Assembly: GCF_000620045.1 (NCBI RefSeq)
Contig: NZ_KK211058.1
Span: 1 to 64,000 of the forward strand
DNA: 64,000 nt
Direction of reading: 5' to 3'
Source: Halomonas halodenitrificans DSM 735
GTDB lineage: Bacteria; Pseudomonadota; Gammaproteobacteria; Pseudomonadales; Halomonadaceae
Made by a program: the position numbers and the translations under genes. Of this stretch, positions 43,358-56,162 are shown in pieces. Positions within the stretch are counted from its first letter, which is position 1. Each line of letters begins with the position of its first letter. The notes under the pieces were generated by a model. The model was not told where the DNA came from, did no database searches, and saw only the letters and a program-made list of their open reading frames with translations.

Positions 43358-44509
43358 TCAGGCCCGACGAACCCGCATCATTTCGACGAAACGATCGAAC
43401 AGCGGCGAGACGTCCCGAGGGCCGGGGCTCTCTTCCGGGTGTCCCTGGAAACTGAAGGCGGGACAATCGGTACGCTCGACCCCCTGCAGGGTGCCGTCGA
43501 ACAGCGAGCGGTGGGTGGCACGCAGATTGGTCGGCAAGCTGTCCTCGTCGGCGGCAAAGCCATGGTTCTGGCTGGTGATCATCACGCGGCCTGACTCGAG
43601 ATCCTGAACGGGGTGGTTGGCACCATGGTGGCCATGGTTCATCTTCATGGTCCTGGCCCCGCTGGCCAGCGCCAGCAGCTGATGGCCTAGACAGATGCCG
43701 AACAGCGGAATGCCGCTCTCGAGGAGCTCCTCGATCGCCCTGATGGCATAGTCACAGGGCTCCGGGTCGCCGGGGCCGTTGGAGAGGAAGATGCCATCCG
43801 GGCTCATCGCCAGCACCTCGGCGGCCGGGGTCTGGGCCGGCACCACGGTCAGCCGGCAGCCCCGGGAGGCCAGCTTGCGCAGGATGTTGTACTTCACCCC
43901 GAAGTCGTAGGCCACCACGTGAAAGGCGCGCTCATCGCCCTGAATGACATCGGCATACCCCTCTCCCAGGGTCCACTCGCCTTCACTCCATTCGTAGGAG
44001 CTCTGGCAGGAGACCACCTTGGCCAGATCCATGCCCTCCAGGCCCGGGAAGTCGCGAGCGGCGGCCAGGGCACGTTCGACGGCATCATCGCCTTCGGCCT
44101 CGGCGCCGGCCAGGATTGCGCCGTTCTGGGCCCCCTTGTCGCGCAGCAAGCGGGTCAGGCGGCGCGTATCGATCTCGGCGATGCCCAACACGCTCTGACT
44201 CTTGAGGTAATCGGAGAGAGTCTGCTCACAGCGGAAGTTGCTGGCCAACAGCGGCAGGTCACGGATCACCAGGCCGGCGGCGGCAATACCGCTGGACTCC
44301 ACGTCCTCGGCATTGACGCCGGTATTGCCGATATGGGGGTATGTCAGGGTAACGATCTGGCGGGCATAAGAGGGATCGGTAAGAATCTCCTGATAACCGG
44401 TCATGGCCGTATTGAACACCACCTCACCGCAGGTCTGTCCATCAGCGCCAATCGCTGTGCCGTGAAACACACTGCCGTCTTCCAGGGCCAGTATCGCGGG
44501 TCTGTTCAA
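43358..44509 (-). CDS. carA: Carbamoyl-phosphate synthase small subunit
   Basis: Glutaminase subunit that feeds ammonia to CarB. The class I amidotransferase nucleophile is the Cys in [13 protein letters not shown]; the His-Glu pair is in [11 protein letters not shown]. The N-terminal [14 protein letters not shown] stretch is typical. The length is 383 aa. Upstream lies a strong hairpin and palindromic DNA that may control the operon. Confidence 0.96.
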   Translation of the reverse strand: MNRPAILALEDGSVFHGTAIGADGQTCGEVVFNTAMTGYQEILTDPSYARQIVTLTYPHIGNTGVNAEDVESSGIAAAGLVIRDLPLLASNFRCEQTLSDYLKSQSVLGIAEIDTRRLTRLLRDKGAQNGAILAGAEAEGDDAVERALAAARDFPGLEGMDLAKVVSCQSSYEWSEGEWTLGEGYADVIQGDERAFHVVAYDFGVKYNILRKLASRGCRLTVVPAQTPAAEVLAMSPDGIFLSNGPGDPEPCDYAIRAIEELLESGIPLFGICLGHQLLALASGARTMKMNHGHHGANHPVQDLESGRVMITSQNHGFAADEDSLPTNLRATHRSLFDGTLQGVERTDCPAFSFQGHPEESPGPRDVSPLFDRFVEMMRVRRA

Positions 44510-44814
44510 GGTAATGCCCTCCTGCTCGTCAAGGATTTCCTAGCGCCGCCGTACGCCAGTCGCAAAAAAGCGGGATGAAACCTGATCTAAACCGGTTTCA
44601 TCCCGCTTGTTGTCATTCGCTCGGAACTGATGTGCTCAGAACTCTGGGGGCCGAAGCAACAAGCGCTGTGAAGGGGCTCTCGCCCATGCGCCCGGCCAAA
44701 ATTTTGGGGATGTTACAGGAAATGCCGCCTGGCGACTACCCTTTGGCCGACTCGCCCCGCTCCTCTCCTATGGGATCAGCCCCCCGGAAATGGGGTCTGA
44801 CCCCGAGGGGCCCC

Positions 44815-44829
<15 letters not shown>
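44510..44829. other. dapB-carA intergenic region
   Basis: No gene seen in these 320 bp. Going from dapB towards carA there are: a 15-bp tandem copy of the dapB end, two adjacent palindromes (GGGGTC-T-GACCCC at 44792-44804 and GAGGGGCCCCTC at 44805-44816), a perfect 12-bp palindrome CCAAAATTTTGG (44696-44707), and a terminator-like hairpin (44564-44608). I could not place the carAB promoter with confidence. Confidence 0.6.
44564..44608 (-). terminator. Terminator after dapB, or carAB leader attenuator
   Basis: The 15-bp stem AAGCGGGATGAAACC (44568-44582) with GGTTTCATCCCGCTT (44594-44608) has an 11-nt loop. On the minus strand the descending arm runs into a T6 tract (GCTTTTTTGCG). It lies only 55 bp before carA. 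If the carA promoter is upstream of it, it would act as an attenuator. Confidence 0.8.
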
Positions 44830-45684
<855 letters not shown>

Positions 45685-45696
45685 TCAGAGCCGACG

Positions 45697-46602
45697 CTAC
45701 CCGGCCGGTGGCGCCGGCCGCTCTCGCCACATCAGCAGCGCCATGGCGACCAGCACCGCCAGGCTGCCGGGCAGCCACACCCAGCCGATATGCTGCGGCG
45801 AACGCGCGAACAGCAACAGCATGGAGACGAAGGGCACCAGATAGCCGTAGGCGGTGACCACCCCAGGCGTCAGCACCGCGGTGGCACGCTGCATCAGCCA
45901 GAAGGTCAGGGCACTGGACCCCAGCCCCAGATAGACCAGCAACAGCGCGTCTCGCATGCCCATAGCGGCAATCTCGCTTGCAGGCTCTATCGCAAGCCCC
46001 AGGGCGCCGATCAGCCCCCCCCCAAGCGCCAGGCTCCAGAAGGTACGTACCGCCGCCGAGGACGCCAGTCGTCCGCTGGACAGCCCCCATTTGCTGACCA
46101 CCGGATACAACGCCGAGGCCATGCAGCCGAAAAAGAACACCGCCTCGCCGTGACCCAGTTGCAGGGCACCGCCCTCGACCATGGCCTCGGCCAGCGCCAG
46201 CAGCAGTGCGCCGCAGGCGCCCAGCAGCAAAATGGCGGGCATACGCCAGGCGCGGCGCTCCACACCGAGCACGAGCCCCATGGCATAGGCCTGCAGCGGC
46301 ACGGTGACGTAGAGTGTGGCCATGGATAGGGCCGTGGCGCGGTGCGCGGCCCAGAACATGGCCGCGAAGAAGCCGGCCAGGCACAGGCCCATCACGCCGT
46401 AGAGCGGCAGCGTCCGCCATGCCGGCCAGAAGTCCGGTGAGCGCCGGGCCAGCCACCAGAGCCCGGCGCAGGCGACCGCAAAGCGCAGCGCGGTAAGCTG
46501 CAGCGGCGGCAGCGCATTCAGCCATCCCACCACCGGGAAAGAGAGCCCGACCAGAAAAGCCCACAGCAGCATGCCGAGGTGGGCGCCACGAAGACTCGAC
46601 AT
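45697..46602 (-). CDS. EamA/DMT family transporter
   Basis: Ten-helix drug/metabolite transporter superfamily member of 301 aa, made of two EamA repeats (about residues 5-135 and 145-285). GGAGGTGA five bases upstream of the ATG supports this start over the longer frame. The substrate cannot be inferred; relatives export amino acids or metabolites. It lies 60 bp upstream of dapB on the same strand and may be cotranscribed. Confidence 0.88.
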   Translation of the reverse strand: MSSLRGAHLGMLLWAFLVGLSFPVVGWLNALPPLQLTALRFAVACAGLWWLARRSPDFWPAWRTLPLYGVMGLCLAGFFAAMFWAAHRATALSMATLYVTVPLQAYAMGLVLGVERRAWRMPAILLLGACGALLLALAEAMVEGGALQLGHGEAVFFFGCMASALYPVVSKWGLSSGRLASSAAVRTFWSLALGGGLIGALGLAIEPASEIAAMGMRDALLLVYLGLGSSALTFWLMQRATAVLTPGVVTAYGYLVPFVSMLLLFARSPQHIGWVWLPGSLAVLVAMALLMWRERPAPPAG

Positions 46603-46762
46603 GACCCTCACCTCCAGCAGGAATACATAAAAAAGCACCAGCCTATGATACTGCCCTCGGCAACGCCACTCACTCGACGCCTTGCCTTCCGACGAAGACA
46701 AGGAGCCCGCATCCCGCGATACTGCGCACTGGCGAAGACACTATCGACAAGGGGGGCACGCC

Positions 46763-47728
46763 ATGCTTATCAATTGCGTGGTCTACGACCAGGGCCACCG
46801 CCTGCAGGATATCCGGCCCGACCAGATTAGCGACTATCTGACGCAACCCGAGCGCTTTGTCTGGGTGGCCCTGCACAACCCCAGCGCACAGGAGATGGCA
46901 CACTACCAGGAGGCGTTCGACCTGCATGAGCTGGCCGTGGAGGATGCCCTCAAGGGCGACCAGCGTCCCAAGCTCGAGGAGTATGACTCGGCGCTGTTCA
47001 TGATCATGCACATGGTCTCCATGGCCGAGGGCGAACTGCAGTCTGGGCAGGTGGCGGTATTCGCCGGTCCCAGCTATGTACTTTCGGTACGCCTGCATCC
47101 GGGCCAGGGCTTCGCCGAGGTGCGCAGGCGCTGCGAGAGCGACCCCAAGCTGCTCAGCCAGGGGCCGGCCTTCGTGCTCTACGCGCTGCTGGATGCGGTG
47201 GTCGACCACTACTTCCCGATGGTGCAGACACTGGAGGCGGAGCTGGAGAGCATCGAGGACCAGATCTTCGTTCAAGGGTCGGCTCGCACCAGCCTCGAGC
47301 GGCTCTACCAACTCAAGCGCCAGACCATGCAGCTGAAACACGCCGCCATGCCGCTGGGCGAGGCGGTCAGTCATCTGTTCGGCGGCCGGGTGCCGGCACT
47401 CTGCCGCGAGACCCGGGAGTACTTCCGCGACGTCTACGACCACCTGCACCGCATCGAGTCGGCGGTGGACACCATCCGCGAGATGATCATCACCGCCATC
47501 CAGGTGAACCTCTCGATGGTGGCCATCGACGAGGGCGAGGTAAACAAGCGGCTCGCCGCCTGGGCGGCGATCTTCGGGGTGGCCACCATCTTCGCCGGCA
47601 TCTGGGGGATGAACTTCACCCATATGCCCGAGCTCGACTGGCGGCTCGGCTATCCCCTGGCCCTGCTGACCATGGGCGGCGCCTGCGGCGGCCTCTATCG
47701 ACGCTTCCGCCGCGCCGGGTGGCTATAG
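46763..47728 (+). CDS. corA: CorA family magnesium/cation transporter
   Basis: Pentameric inner-membrane channel for Mg2+ (also Co2+ or Ni2+). It has a large soluble N-terminal domain, a long stalk helix and two C-terminal helices. The selectivity motif GMN is in IWGMNFTHMPELDW, followed by the final helix. The acidic loop matches Mg-type CorA more than ZntB. AGGGGGG precedes the ATG; the length is 321 aa. Confidence 0.9.
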   Translation: MLINCVVYDQGHRLQDIRPDQISDYLTQPERFVWVALHNPSAQEMAHYQEAFDLHELAVEDALKGDQRPKLEEYDSALFMIMHMVSMAEGELQSGQVAVFAGPSYVLSVRLHPGQGFAEVRRRCESDPKLLSQGPAFVLYALLDAVVDHYFPMVQTLEAELESIEDQIFVQGSARTSLERLYQLKRQTMQLKHAAMPLGEAVSHLFGGRVPALCRETREYFRDVYDHLHRIESAVDTIREMIITAIQVNLSMVAIDEGEVNKRLAAWAAIFGVATIFAGIWGMNFTHMPELDWRLGYPLALLTMGGACGGLYRRFRRAGWL

Positions 47729-47786
47729 CGGAGGCGCTGGCCTGGCGTCTGGATCACCTGCGGCGGTGAGGCGCCTCTAGATACGG

Positions 47787-47820
47787 CAGGGCCCCGTCAC
47801 CTTTCGGTGACGGGGCCCTG
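47787..47820. terminator. Convergent terminator between corA and dnaJ
   Basis: A 15-bp perfect stem (47787-47801 with 47806-47820) containing GGGCCCCGTCACC has a 4-nt loop, which reads GAAA on the minus strand. No U-run follows on either side. Confidence 0.7.
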
Positions 47821-47847
47821 ACAAGCGCCTGCGAGGCAATGCGGCCG

Positions 47848-48993
47848 TTACGGCTTCATGTCCTCAAAGAACTTCTTCACGCCGTCGAAGAAGCCGCTCT
47901 TCTTGGGCGAGTGGTGGGCGCTGCTGGAGCCTCCCAGGCTGTCCTGGAACTGGCGCAGCAGCTCCTTCTGCTCTTCCTTGAGCTTCACCGGCGTCTCGAT
48001 CACCACCTTGCAGATCAGGTCGCCCGGGGCGCCGCCGCGCACCGGCTTGACGCCCTTGCCACGCAGGCGGAAGAGCTTGCCGGTCTGGGTCTCGGCCGGG
48101 ATCTTCAGCTTGACCCGGCCATCCAGGGTAGGCACTTCGAGCTCGCCGCCCAGCGCCGCATCCACGAAGTTGATCGGCACTTCGCACTGCAGATTGCGAC
48201 CGTCGCGCTGGAAGATCGGGTGCGGCTTGAGATGTGCCTGAACGTAGAGGTCCCCGGGCGGGCCGCCGTTGATGCCGCTCTCGCCCTCGCCGTTGAGGCG
48301 AATGCGGTCGCCGGTATCCACTCCCGCGGGAATCTTCACCGACAGGGTACGGGTCTCGCGCACGCGACCCTCGCCATTACACTTATGGCACGGCACCTTG
48401 ATGTGCTGGCCGGAGCCATGACAGGTCGGGCAGGTCTGCTGCACGGCGAAGAAGCCTTGCTGCATGCGTACCTGGCCCATACCGCTGCAGGTCGGGCAGG
48501 TCTCCTTACTGGAGCCCGGCTCGGCACCCTCGCCGTCGCAGCGCTCGCACTCGATATGGCGCGGCACACGGATATCCACGCTGGTGCCGGCAACCGCATC
48601 CTCGAGGTCAAGCTCGAGGTTATAGCGCAGGTCGCTGCCGCGGGCAGGAGCGTTGGGGTGGCGCCGGCCGCCACCGCCGCCGAAGATATCCCCGAACACA
48701 TCGCCGAAGATATCGCTGAAGCCACCGGCACCCGCACCGGCGCCACCGAAGCCGCCGCCACCCTGGCCGTCTACGCCGGCATGGCCGAACTGGTCATAGG
48801 CGCTACGCTTCTCGCTGTCGCTGAGTACCTCGTAGGCCTCGGAGACCTCGCGAAATTTTTCCGCTGCGGTGTCGTCATCCGGGTTACGGTCGGGGTGATA
48901 CTTCTGGGCGAGCCGGCGGTAGGCCTTCTTGATCTCTTTGGTATCGGCACCGCGCTCTACGCCCAGTACCTCGTAATAGTCGCGCTTGGACAT
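47848..48993 (-). CDS. dnaJ: Chaperone DnaJ
   Basis: Hsp40 co-chaperone that stimulates DnaK ATPase. The J domain holds the HPD motif (YHPDRNPDD). A Gly/Phe-rich linker and four CxxCxGxG zinc repeats (about residues 145-210) follow, then the substrate-binding beta domains. The length is 381 aa. It is 91 bp downstream of dnaK in the dnaK operon. Confidence 0.97.
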   Translation of the reverse strand: MSKRDYYEVLGVERGADTKEIKKAYRRLAQKYHPDRNPDDDTAAEKFREVSEAYEVLSDSEKRSAYDQFGHAGVDGQGGGGFGGAGAGAGGFSDIFGDVFGDIFGGGGGRRHPNAPARGSDLRYNLELDLEDAVAGTSVDIRVPRHIECERCDGEGAEPGSSKETCPTCSGMGQVRMQQGFFAVQQTCPTCHGSGQHIKVPCHKCNGEGRVRETRTLSVKIPAGVDTGDRIRLNGEGESGINGGPPGDLYVQAHLKPHPIFQRDGRNLQCEVPINFVDAALGGELEVPTLDGRVKLKIPAETQTGKLFRLRGKGVKPVRGGAPGDLICKVVIETPVKLKEEQKELLRQFQDSLGGSSSAHHSPKKSGFFDGVKKFFEDMKP

Positions 48994-49084
48994 GGGTCTG
49001 TCCGCCTCCGTCGCGGTCCCTCGGAAACACCAGCGCGGGAGTCAGGCCCCCGCGCTGGTGTCATCCGTGGCTAAGATGCGTGAT

Positions 49085-51016
<1,932 letters not shown>

Positions 51017-51087
51017 AGGAAATCCTCGAAAGTCGTGTGATGTATTCAGTAGTCGTATTCAGCGGCGTGTGCCGCGGAGTTGCTTTC

Positions 51088-51116
51088 TATCTGGGGGCCG
51101 CAGAGAACATTTCAAG
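51088..51116 (-). promoter_or_regulatory. Sigma-32 promoter of dnaK
   Basis: CTTGAAA (51116-51110), 13 bp, then CCCCAGATA (51096-51088) on the minus strand closely follow the heat-shock consensus CTTGAAA / CCCCATNTA. Confidence 0.75.
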
Positions 51117-51141
51117 TGCCGCGGCCCGGATTTGTTGCCGT

Positions 51142-51771
51142 TCAGCCGGCGGCCTGGCTGACCACCACCATGGCCGGACGCACCAGGCGCCCGTTGAGCA
51201 GATAGCCCTTCTGGATCACTTCCATCACGCTGTTGGGGTCGAGCTCAGGGTTGGGCACCATGGCCATGGCCTCGTGGTACTGCGGGTCGAAGGGCTCACC
51301 CGCGGGGTCGACCACCTCGACGCCGAACTTGCCGAGCACATCGAGCTGCAGCTTGAGGGTCATGGAGACCCCTTCACGATGGGTGTCGCTGGCCCCGTCG
51401 GCCATGGCCTCCAGCGCTTTCTCGAGGCTGTCGACCACCGGCAGCAGCTCCTTGACGAACTTCTCCAGGGCGAACTTGCGCGACTTCTCGGCGTCCTGCT
51501 CGGCACGACGACGCACGTTCTGTGCTTCGGCGGCGGCGCGCAGCGACTGGTCCTTGGCCTCGGTCAGGCTCTGCTCGAGCTCCTCGACGCGGGCGGCCAG
51601 CATTTCAGCCTCGGGATTGTCGCTGTCTGATGCCACCGGCTCCGCCTTTTCGGCGGCATCGGCCACATCCTCCAGCTCGCCTTCCACGGGCTCCGGCTCG
51701 ACCCGGGGGTCTGCCTCCTCCTCGCGACGCTTGAGCTCCTCGTCCAGCGGGGTCTGGGGGTCTTTGGCCAT
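51142..51771 (-). CDS. grpE: Nucleotide exchange factor GrpE
   Basis: Releases ADP from DnaK. A long acidic N-terminal region precedes the paired helices (about 55-125) and the C-terminal beta domain with [33 protein letters not shown] before the ATG fixes the start, giving 209 aa; the frame continues upstream antisense to recN without support. A sigma-32 promoter lies upstream. Confidence 0.95.
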   Translation of the reverse strand: MAKDPQTPLDEELKRREEEADPRVEPEPVEGELEDVADAAEKAEPVASDSDNPEAEMLAARVEELEQSLTEAKDQSLRAAAEAQNVRRRAEQDAEKSRKFALEKFVKELLPVVDSLEKALEAMADGASDTHREGVSMTLKLQLDVLGKFGVEVVDPAGEPFDPQYHEAMAMVPNPELDPNSVMEVIQKGYLLNGRLVRPAMVVVSQAAG

Positions 51772-51857
51772 GGGTCTCTCCTGAAGCGCTTGTCTTGAGT
51801 GCAAAACGGCGACCAAGGGACGCCAATGCAGCATGAATGTGAAAGGGATATGCCCGC

Positions 51858-51887
51858 TATATGGGGACGCCTCGTCGGAACTCAAGG
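51858..51887 (-). promoter_or_regulatory. Sigma-32 promoter of grpE
   Basis: CCTTGAGT (51887-51880), a 13-bp spacer and CCCCATATA (51866-51858) on the minus strand match the heat-shock consensus. The leader would be about 80 nt. Confidence 0.75.
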
Positions 51888-51915
51888 CATCGAACGGCAA
51901 GGAGCCGGCCGTGCA

Positions 51916-51970
51916 TTGCCGGAGATCCTGAACTACTGTATAAAAACTCAATCCGTGTACAGATAAACAG
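51916..51970 (+). promoter_or_regulatory. recN promoter with two degenerate LexA boxes
   Basis: TTGCCG (51916-51921), a 17-bp spacer and TATAAA (51939-51944) form the promoter. A LexA-like CTG-N10-CAA (51936-51951) overlaps the -10 box, and GTG-N10-CAG (51955-51970) follows 3 bp later. Each is one base off CTG-N10-CAG. Tandem SOS boxes at recN are known in E. coli. Confidence 0.6.
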
Positions 51971-52003
51971 GCACTCGCCAACAGGCCCGCCCGGGGAGAC
52001 ACC

Positions 52004-53677
52004 ATGCTGACGGAACTTGCCATTCGCGACTTCGCCATCGTCGACCATCTCGAGCTGGAGCTTGCCGGTGGCATGACCGCCATCACCGGCGAGACCGGTG
52101 CCGGCAAGTCGATTCTGCTCGGGGCCCTCGGCCTGTGTCTGGGCGAACGCGCCGATGCCGCCAGCGTTCGCCACGGCCGCGAGCGAGCCGACCTTTCCGC
52201 GCGCTTCGATATCACCGACCTGCCCCTGGCCCGCGACTGGCTGGCGACCCGGGAGCTACCCGCCGACGATTGCCTGCTGCGGCGCGTGGTCAGTGCCAAC
52301 GGCCGCTCCAAGGCATGGATTAACGGCCAGCCGGCCACCATCGCCGATCTGCGCGGCCTGGGGGAGCACCTGATCGAGGTGCATGGCCAGCACGCCCACC
52401 AGCAGCTGTTGCGTGAAGAGACCCACCTGCGCCTGCTCGATGATTTCGCCGGTCACCGTGAGGCCGTTGCCGACATGGCCGAGACCTTCCGCGCCTGGCA
52501 GGCGGCACGACGGCGGCTCAAGCGCCTGGCCGAGGACGGCGACGAGCTGAGTGCCCGCCGTCAACTGGTGTGCTACCAGGTCGAGGAGCTCGACCAGCTG
52601 GGGCTTGCCGAAGGCGAGCTGAAGGCCCTGGAAGAGGAGCAGGAGGAGCTGGCTCACGCCGAGGAGCGCCTGAGCGAGGCCCAGTTCGCCAGCGAATGCT
52701 GCGATAACGACGAGGGGGGCGCCATCACTCGGCTCACCCAGGCGATCGGCCGGCTCGAAGCGCTTCCCGGCTGCGAGCGAGGCCGCCTGGCGGAAGTCCT
52801 GACCATGCTCGGCGAGGCACGCATTCAGGTCGAAGAGGCGGCCCGTGAGCTGACCCACCTCGCCGCCGACACCGAGCTCGACCCGGAACGCCTGGCCCAT
52901 GTGGATGAGCGCCTGGGTAGCGTGCATCGCCTGGCCCGCAAGCACCATGTAATGCCCGAAGAGCTCCTGGACCTGCATCAGCGCCTGCATGCCGAGCTGG
53001 CGGCCCTCGATGATGGTGACCAGGACCTGGATGCCCTTGGCGCCGAAGTCGAGGCACTCCGTGAACACTGGAAACGCCTGGCCCGTGACGTGGGTGAAAC
53101 GCGCCACCAGGCCGCCCGGGGCTTCGGCAAGGCCGTTCAGGAACAGCTTGCCTTTCTGGCCATGGGCAAGGCGAGCTTCGAAGTAGAAGTCGGCGAACGT
53201 GAATCACCCGCCGCCGAGGGCCTGGATACCGTGCGCTTCCTGATAGCCGCCAACCCCGGCCAGCCGGCGCGACCGCTGGCCAAGGTCGCCTCGGGCGGCG
53301 AGCTGTCACGCATCAGCCTGGCGATCCAGGTGGTGGCGGCCCGCCACTCCACGATCCCCAGCCTGGTCTTCGATGAGGTCGACGTGGGGGTTTCCGGCGC
53401 CACCGCCGAAATCGTCGGCCAGCTGCTGCGCCGCCTCGGTGAACAGGGCCAGGTGATGACCGTGACCCACCTGCCCCAGGTGGCGGCCCAGGCACACCGT
53501 CACCTGCATATCGAGAAAGAGGCCGAGGGCGACACCACCCTGACGCGCATGGCGCTGTTGGACGAGGCCGGCCGCGTCGGCGAGCTGGCGCGCATGCTCG
53601 GCGGCGTCAACCTCTCCGACCGCACCCTGGCCCATGCCCGGGAGATGCTCGACGCCAGCCAGCATCCTCACCACTGA
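52004..53677 (+). CDS. recN: DNA repair protein RecN
   Basis: SMC-like ATPase for double-strand break repair, SOS induced. Walker A is [14 protein letters not shown] near residues 29-42. Coiled-coil arms cover about 160-360. The ABC signature [19 protein letters not shown] region and Walker [12 protein letters not shown] are intact near the C-terminus. The length is 557 aa. It is divergent from grpE, a conserved arrangement, with SOS-type sites in between. Confidence 0.95.
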   Translation: MLTELAIRDFAIVDHLELELAGGMTAITGETGAGKSILLGALGLCLGERADAASVRHGRERADLSARFDITDLPLARDWLATRELPADDCLLRRVVSANGRSKAWINGQPATIADLRGLGEHLIEVHGQHAHQQLLREETHLRLLDDFAGHREAVADMAETFRAWQAARRRLKRLAEDGDELSARRQLVCYQVEELDQLGLAEGELKALEEEQEELAHAEERLSEAQFASECCDNDEGGAITRLTQAIGRLEALPGCERGRLAEVLTMLGEARIQVEEAARELTHLAADTELDPERLAHVDERLGSVHRLARKHHVMPEELLDLHQRLHAELAALDDGDQDLDALGAEVEALREHWKRLARDVGETRHQAARGFGKAVQEQLAFLAMGKASFEVEVGERESPAAEGLDTVRFLIAANPGQPARPLAKVASGGELSRISLAIQVVAARHSTIPSLVFDEVDVGVSGATAEIVGQLLRRLGEQGQVMTVTHLPQVAAQAHRHLHIEKEAEGDTTLTRMALLDEAGRVGELARMLGGVNLSDRTLAHAREMLDASQHPHH

Positions 53678-53730
53678 TCGCGACCATCGGTGCCGCTACT
53701 CATGGCCCGCCGATGCCATGCCCTGAAAAA

Positions 53731-53761
53731 CGACGGCCCCGATCGATGATCGGGGCCGTCG
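53731..53761. terminator. Terminator between recN and fur
   Basis: The 14-bp stem CGACGGCCCCGATC/GATCGGGGCCGTCG has a 3-nt loop. On the minus strand TTTTTC follows, giving a strong fur terminator; on the plus strand GCTTGCTG follows. Confidence 0.85.
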
Positions 53762-53789
53762 GCTTGCTGATGCTGAGTGGCACTGCCGG

Positions 53790-54236
53790 CTACTTTCGCG
53801 GCGGGCCATCCTGGCGAGTCACGCTGGAGCCGCGCGGGCGAACGTAAAGCACCAGGGCATGGTCGACGAGCTCGTAGCCATGCTCCTCGGCGATCTCCTG
53901 CTGACGACGTTCGATCACATCGTCGAAGAACTCGACGATCTCGCCGCTCTCCAGGCACACCATGTGGTCATGGTGCTCCTCCTGGGAGATCTCGAACACG
54001 GCGTGGCCGCCATCGAAGTTGTGGCGAACCACCAGGCCCGCGGTCTCGAACTGGGTCAGCACGCGGTAGACGGTGGCCAGGCCTACGTCTTCACCGGCAT
54101 CCAGCAGGGTCTTGTAGACATCCTCGGCGCTCAGGTGGTGTTCCCCCTGGGCACTCTCCAGGATTTGCAGAATCTTGACGCGTGGCAGGGTCACTTTCAG
54201 ACCGGCCTTGCGTAATTCATGGTTCTGGTCGGCCAT
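53790..54236 (-). CDS. fur: Ferric uptake regulator Fur
   Basis: Fe2+-dependent repressor of iron acquisition. It has an N-terminal winged helix (LRKAGLKVTLPRVKILQIL) and a C-terminal dimer domain with the metal-binding HHDHMVC. At 148 aa it lacks the C-terminal CxxC extension of E. coli Fur, as in Pseudomonas. It is divergent from bamE, the common fur-omlA arrangement. Confidence 0.95.
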   Translation of the reverse strand: MADQNHELRKAGLKVTLPRVKILQILESAQGEHHLSAEDVYKTLLDAGEDVGLATVYRVLTQFETAGLVVRHNFDGGHAVFEISQEEHHDHMVCLESGEIVEFFDDVIERRQQEIAEEHGYELVDHALVLYVRPRGSSVTRQDGPPRK

Positions 54237-54308
54237 GGTAGCTCTTCGCAGTAACGGGTAGGGTCGGGTATGATCGACCGAAACCACGATAGTGAAGAAC
54301 AGGCGCAA

Positions 54309-54734
54309 ATGCAAAAGCTGACGAAAACCATCACCCTTACCGCCGCCCTCCTGCTGGCCAGTGGCTGCAGCTATTTCGGGGTCTACAAGCGCGACATTCC
54401 CCAGGGCAACCTGGTAACCGCCGAGATGGTCGGGCAGCTGCAGACCGGGATGACCCGCGATGACGTCATCTATGTGATGGGCAGCCCGCTACTGGAGGCA
54501 CCCTTCGACGCCAACCAGTGGGATTATGTCTTCTATCTGGACAAGGCCTATGCGGGTACCGAACGCCGTCGCGTGACGCTGACCTTCGATGACAATCGCC
54601 TGGTCGATATCCAGCGCGAGGGCAAGCTCGACGAAGCGATCGAGATGGGCCAGAGCGACGGCGGTCCGCTGCCGGAAGGCGACACCACCACCCCGCTGGC
54701 AACCCCCAACGCCGCTCCCTCGGATCAGCGCTGA
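54309..54734 (+). CDS. bamE: Outer membrane protein assembly factor BamE
   Basis: Lipoprotein subunit of the BAM complex that inserts beta-barrel proteins. The lipobox LLLASGC places the lipidated cysteine at residue 20 of the chosen start (MQKLTKT). The conserved GMTRDDVIYVMGSPL and WDYVFYL stretches follow. The Pro/Thr-rich C-terminus is variable. The length is 141 aa; an upstream ATG at 54270 would spoil the signal peptide. Confidence 0.93.
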   Translation: MQKLTKTITLTAALLLASGCSYFGVYKRDIPQGNLVTAEMVGQLQTGMTRDDVIYVMGSPLLEAPFDANQWDYVFYLDKAYAGTERRRVTLTFDDNRLVDIQREGKLDEAIEMGQSDGGPLPEGDTTTPLATPNAAPSDQR

Positions 54735-54769
54735 TACCGGCCGCCCCGACGCCTTCGCTCGACGGGGCG

Positions 54770-55066
54770 TCAGCGCCGGGTGCCGGCGCGCGCCTGACGG
54801 GCGGCCTTGGGATCGATGATCAACCCACGATAGACCTCGACCCGATCACCGGCGCGCAGTCGGTGGGCCTCGGGCTCGCGAAGACGTTTGCCGAACAGCC
54901 CTAGATCAGGGGCGTTGAAGGTGTCGGCGGACAGCTCGGGGAAGTGAGACGGCAGGTCAGCCAGCGATACGGCTTCACTGGCCGTGGTGCCTATTGGCAC
55001 TCGCAGGGTAATGACACGCTGCTTCTCGGGGAGGGCGAAGGCGACCTCGACGTCTATCTCGGCCAT
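54770..55066 (-). CDS. rnfH: RnfH family ubiquitin-like protein
   Basis: A 98-aa beta-grasp protein (IDVEVAFALPEKQRVITLRVPIGTTASEAV..). It is conserved next to ratA and smpB in gammaproteobacteria, where it is annotated RnfH or UPF0125. Function unknown. The start lies 3 bp after the ratA stop. Confidence 0.9.
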   Translation of the reverse strand: MAEIDVEVAFALPEKQRVITLRVPIGTTASEAVSLADLPSHFPELSADTFNAPDLGLFGKRLREPEAHRLRAGDRVEVYRGLIIDPKAARQARAGTRR

Positions 55067-55069
55067 GCT

Positions 55070-55504
55070 TCAGCGCCCGTAGAGGTCGTTGGCGCGACGA
55101 GTGAAGGAGTCGACCAGCTGCCCGGCCACCTGCTGGAAGAGCTTGCCGAAGGCCATGCCGAGCAGGCGATTGGCAAACTCGAACTCCATCTCCAGGCTCA
55201 CCTTGCAAGTGTCCTCGCCCATTGGAGTGAATAGCCATCGGCCGCGAAGACGCTTGAAGGGACCACTGACCAGCGACATTTCGATGCGCTCCGGTTCGAT
55301 CAGATCATTGCGCGTCTTGATGCTCTGCTCGATGCCGGCTCGCCCCAGCGTCATCTCACCGATCAGGTGCGCATCGTCACGCTCCACCAGGCGGGCACGG
55401 CTGCAGCCCGGCAGGAACTCCGGATAGCGCTCAAAATCGTTGACCAGATCGAACATTTCCTGGGGGGTATGCCGCACCATGGCGGTTCGGTTGACCGTTG
55501 GCAT
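55070..55504 (-). CDS. ratA: RatA/COQ10-type START-domain protein
   Basis: Polyketide cyclase/START-fold protein of 144 aa, called RatA in E. coli for its effect on 70S association and related to coenzyme Q-binding COQ10. The core VRHTPQEMFDLVNDFERYPEFLPGC is diagnostic. GAGGAGCGCA precedes the ATG. Either reported role could apply. Its usual neighbours rnfH and smpB are present. Confidence 0.9.
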   Translation of the reverse strand: MPTVNRTAMVRHTPQEMFDLVNDFERYPEFLPGCSRARLVERDDAHLIGEMTLGRAGIEQSIKTRNDLIEPERIEMSLVSGPFKRLRGRWLFTPMGEDTCKVSLEMEFEFANRLLGMAFGKLFQQVAGQLVDSFTRRANDLYGR

Positions 55505-55630
55505 TGCGCTCCTCGCTGACTTCACGCTGCCCAGGGCGTATCATGGGCGTCATTTCAGGCCTTGAATGGTACCACGCTTCCCCCCATCTCGGAGGGAGCC
55601 GCCACGGGCAAGGACACGATACGAGGTTTC

Positions 55631-56122
55631 ATGGCCAACAAGAAAGGCAAGGGCAAGGGTCCCGGCAGCAACGTCATCGCCTTGAACAAGAAGGCGCGCT
55701 TCGAATATCACATCGAGGAAAGCTTCGAGGCCGGCCTGTCGCTGGCGGGCTGGGAGGTCAAGAGCCTGCGCGCGGGCAAGGCCCAGCTCACCGACACCTA
55801 CATACTGATCAAGAATGGCGAAGCCTGGCTGCTGGGCAGCCATATACTGCCGCTCAATACCGCGAGCACCCACGAGGTGGCCGATCCCACGCGCACTCGC
55901 AAGCTGCTGCTGCACAAGAAGGAGATCGCCAAGATCTTCTCGCGCACCCAGGACAAGGGGCACACCTGTGTACCGCTCAAGCTCTACTGGAAGGGCAACC
56001 GGGTGAAGTGCGAGCTGGCGCTGGTGACCGGCAAGAAGCTGCACGACAAGCGCGCCACCGAGAAGAATCGCGATTGGCAGCGCCAGAAGGGACGCATCAT
56101 GCGGGAACAAAACCGTAGCTGA
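55631..56122 (+). CDS. smpB: SsrA-binding protein SmpB
   Basis: Binds tmRNA and directs it to stalled ribosomes for trans-translation. The oligonucleotide-binding barrel shows [24 protein letters not shown], and the C-terminal basic tail ([19 protein letters not shown]) is intact. GAGG before the ATG fixes the start (163 aa); an upstream ATG at 55562 is less likely. Its partner RNA gene follows 40 bp downstream. Confidence 0.96.
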   Translation: MANKKGKGKGPGSNVIALNKKARFEYHIEESFEAGLSLAGWEVKSLRAGKAQLTDTYILIKNGEAWLLGSHILPLNTASTHEVADPTRTRKLLLHKKEIAKIFSRTQDKGHTCVPLKLYWKGNRVKCELALVTGKKLHDKRATEKNRDWQRQKGRIMREQNRS

Positions 56123-56123
56123 T

Positions 56124-56153
56124 CTGTCATAAGTGGCAACATCCTGATAGGAT
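56124..56153 (+). promoter_or_regulatory. Probable ssrA promoter
   Basis: CTGTCA (56124-56129), an 18-bp spacer and TAGGAT (56148-56153) end 10 bp before the first base of mature tmRNA. Confidence 0.55.
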
Positions 56154-56162
56154 GGAAGTTAA

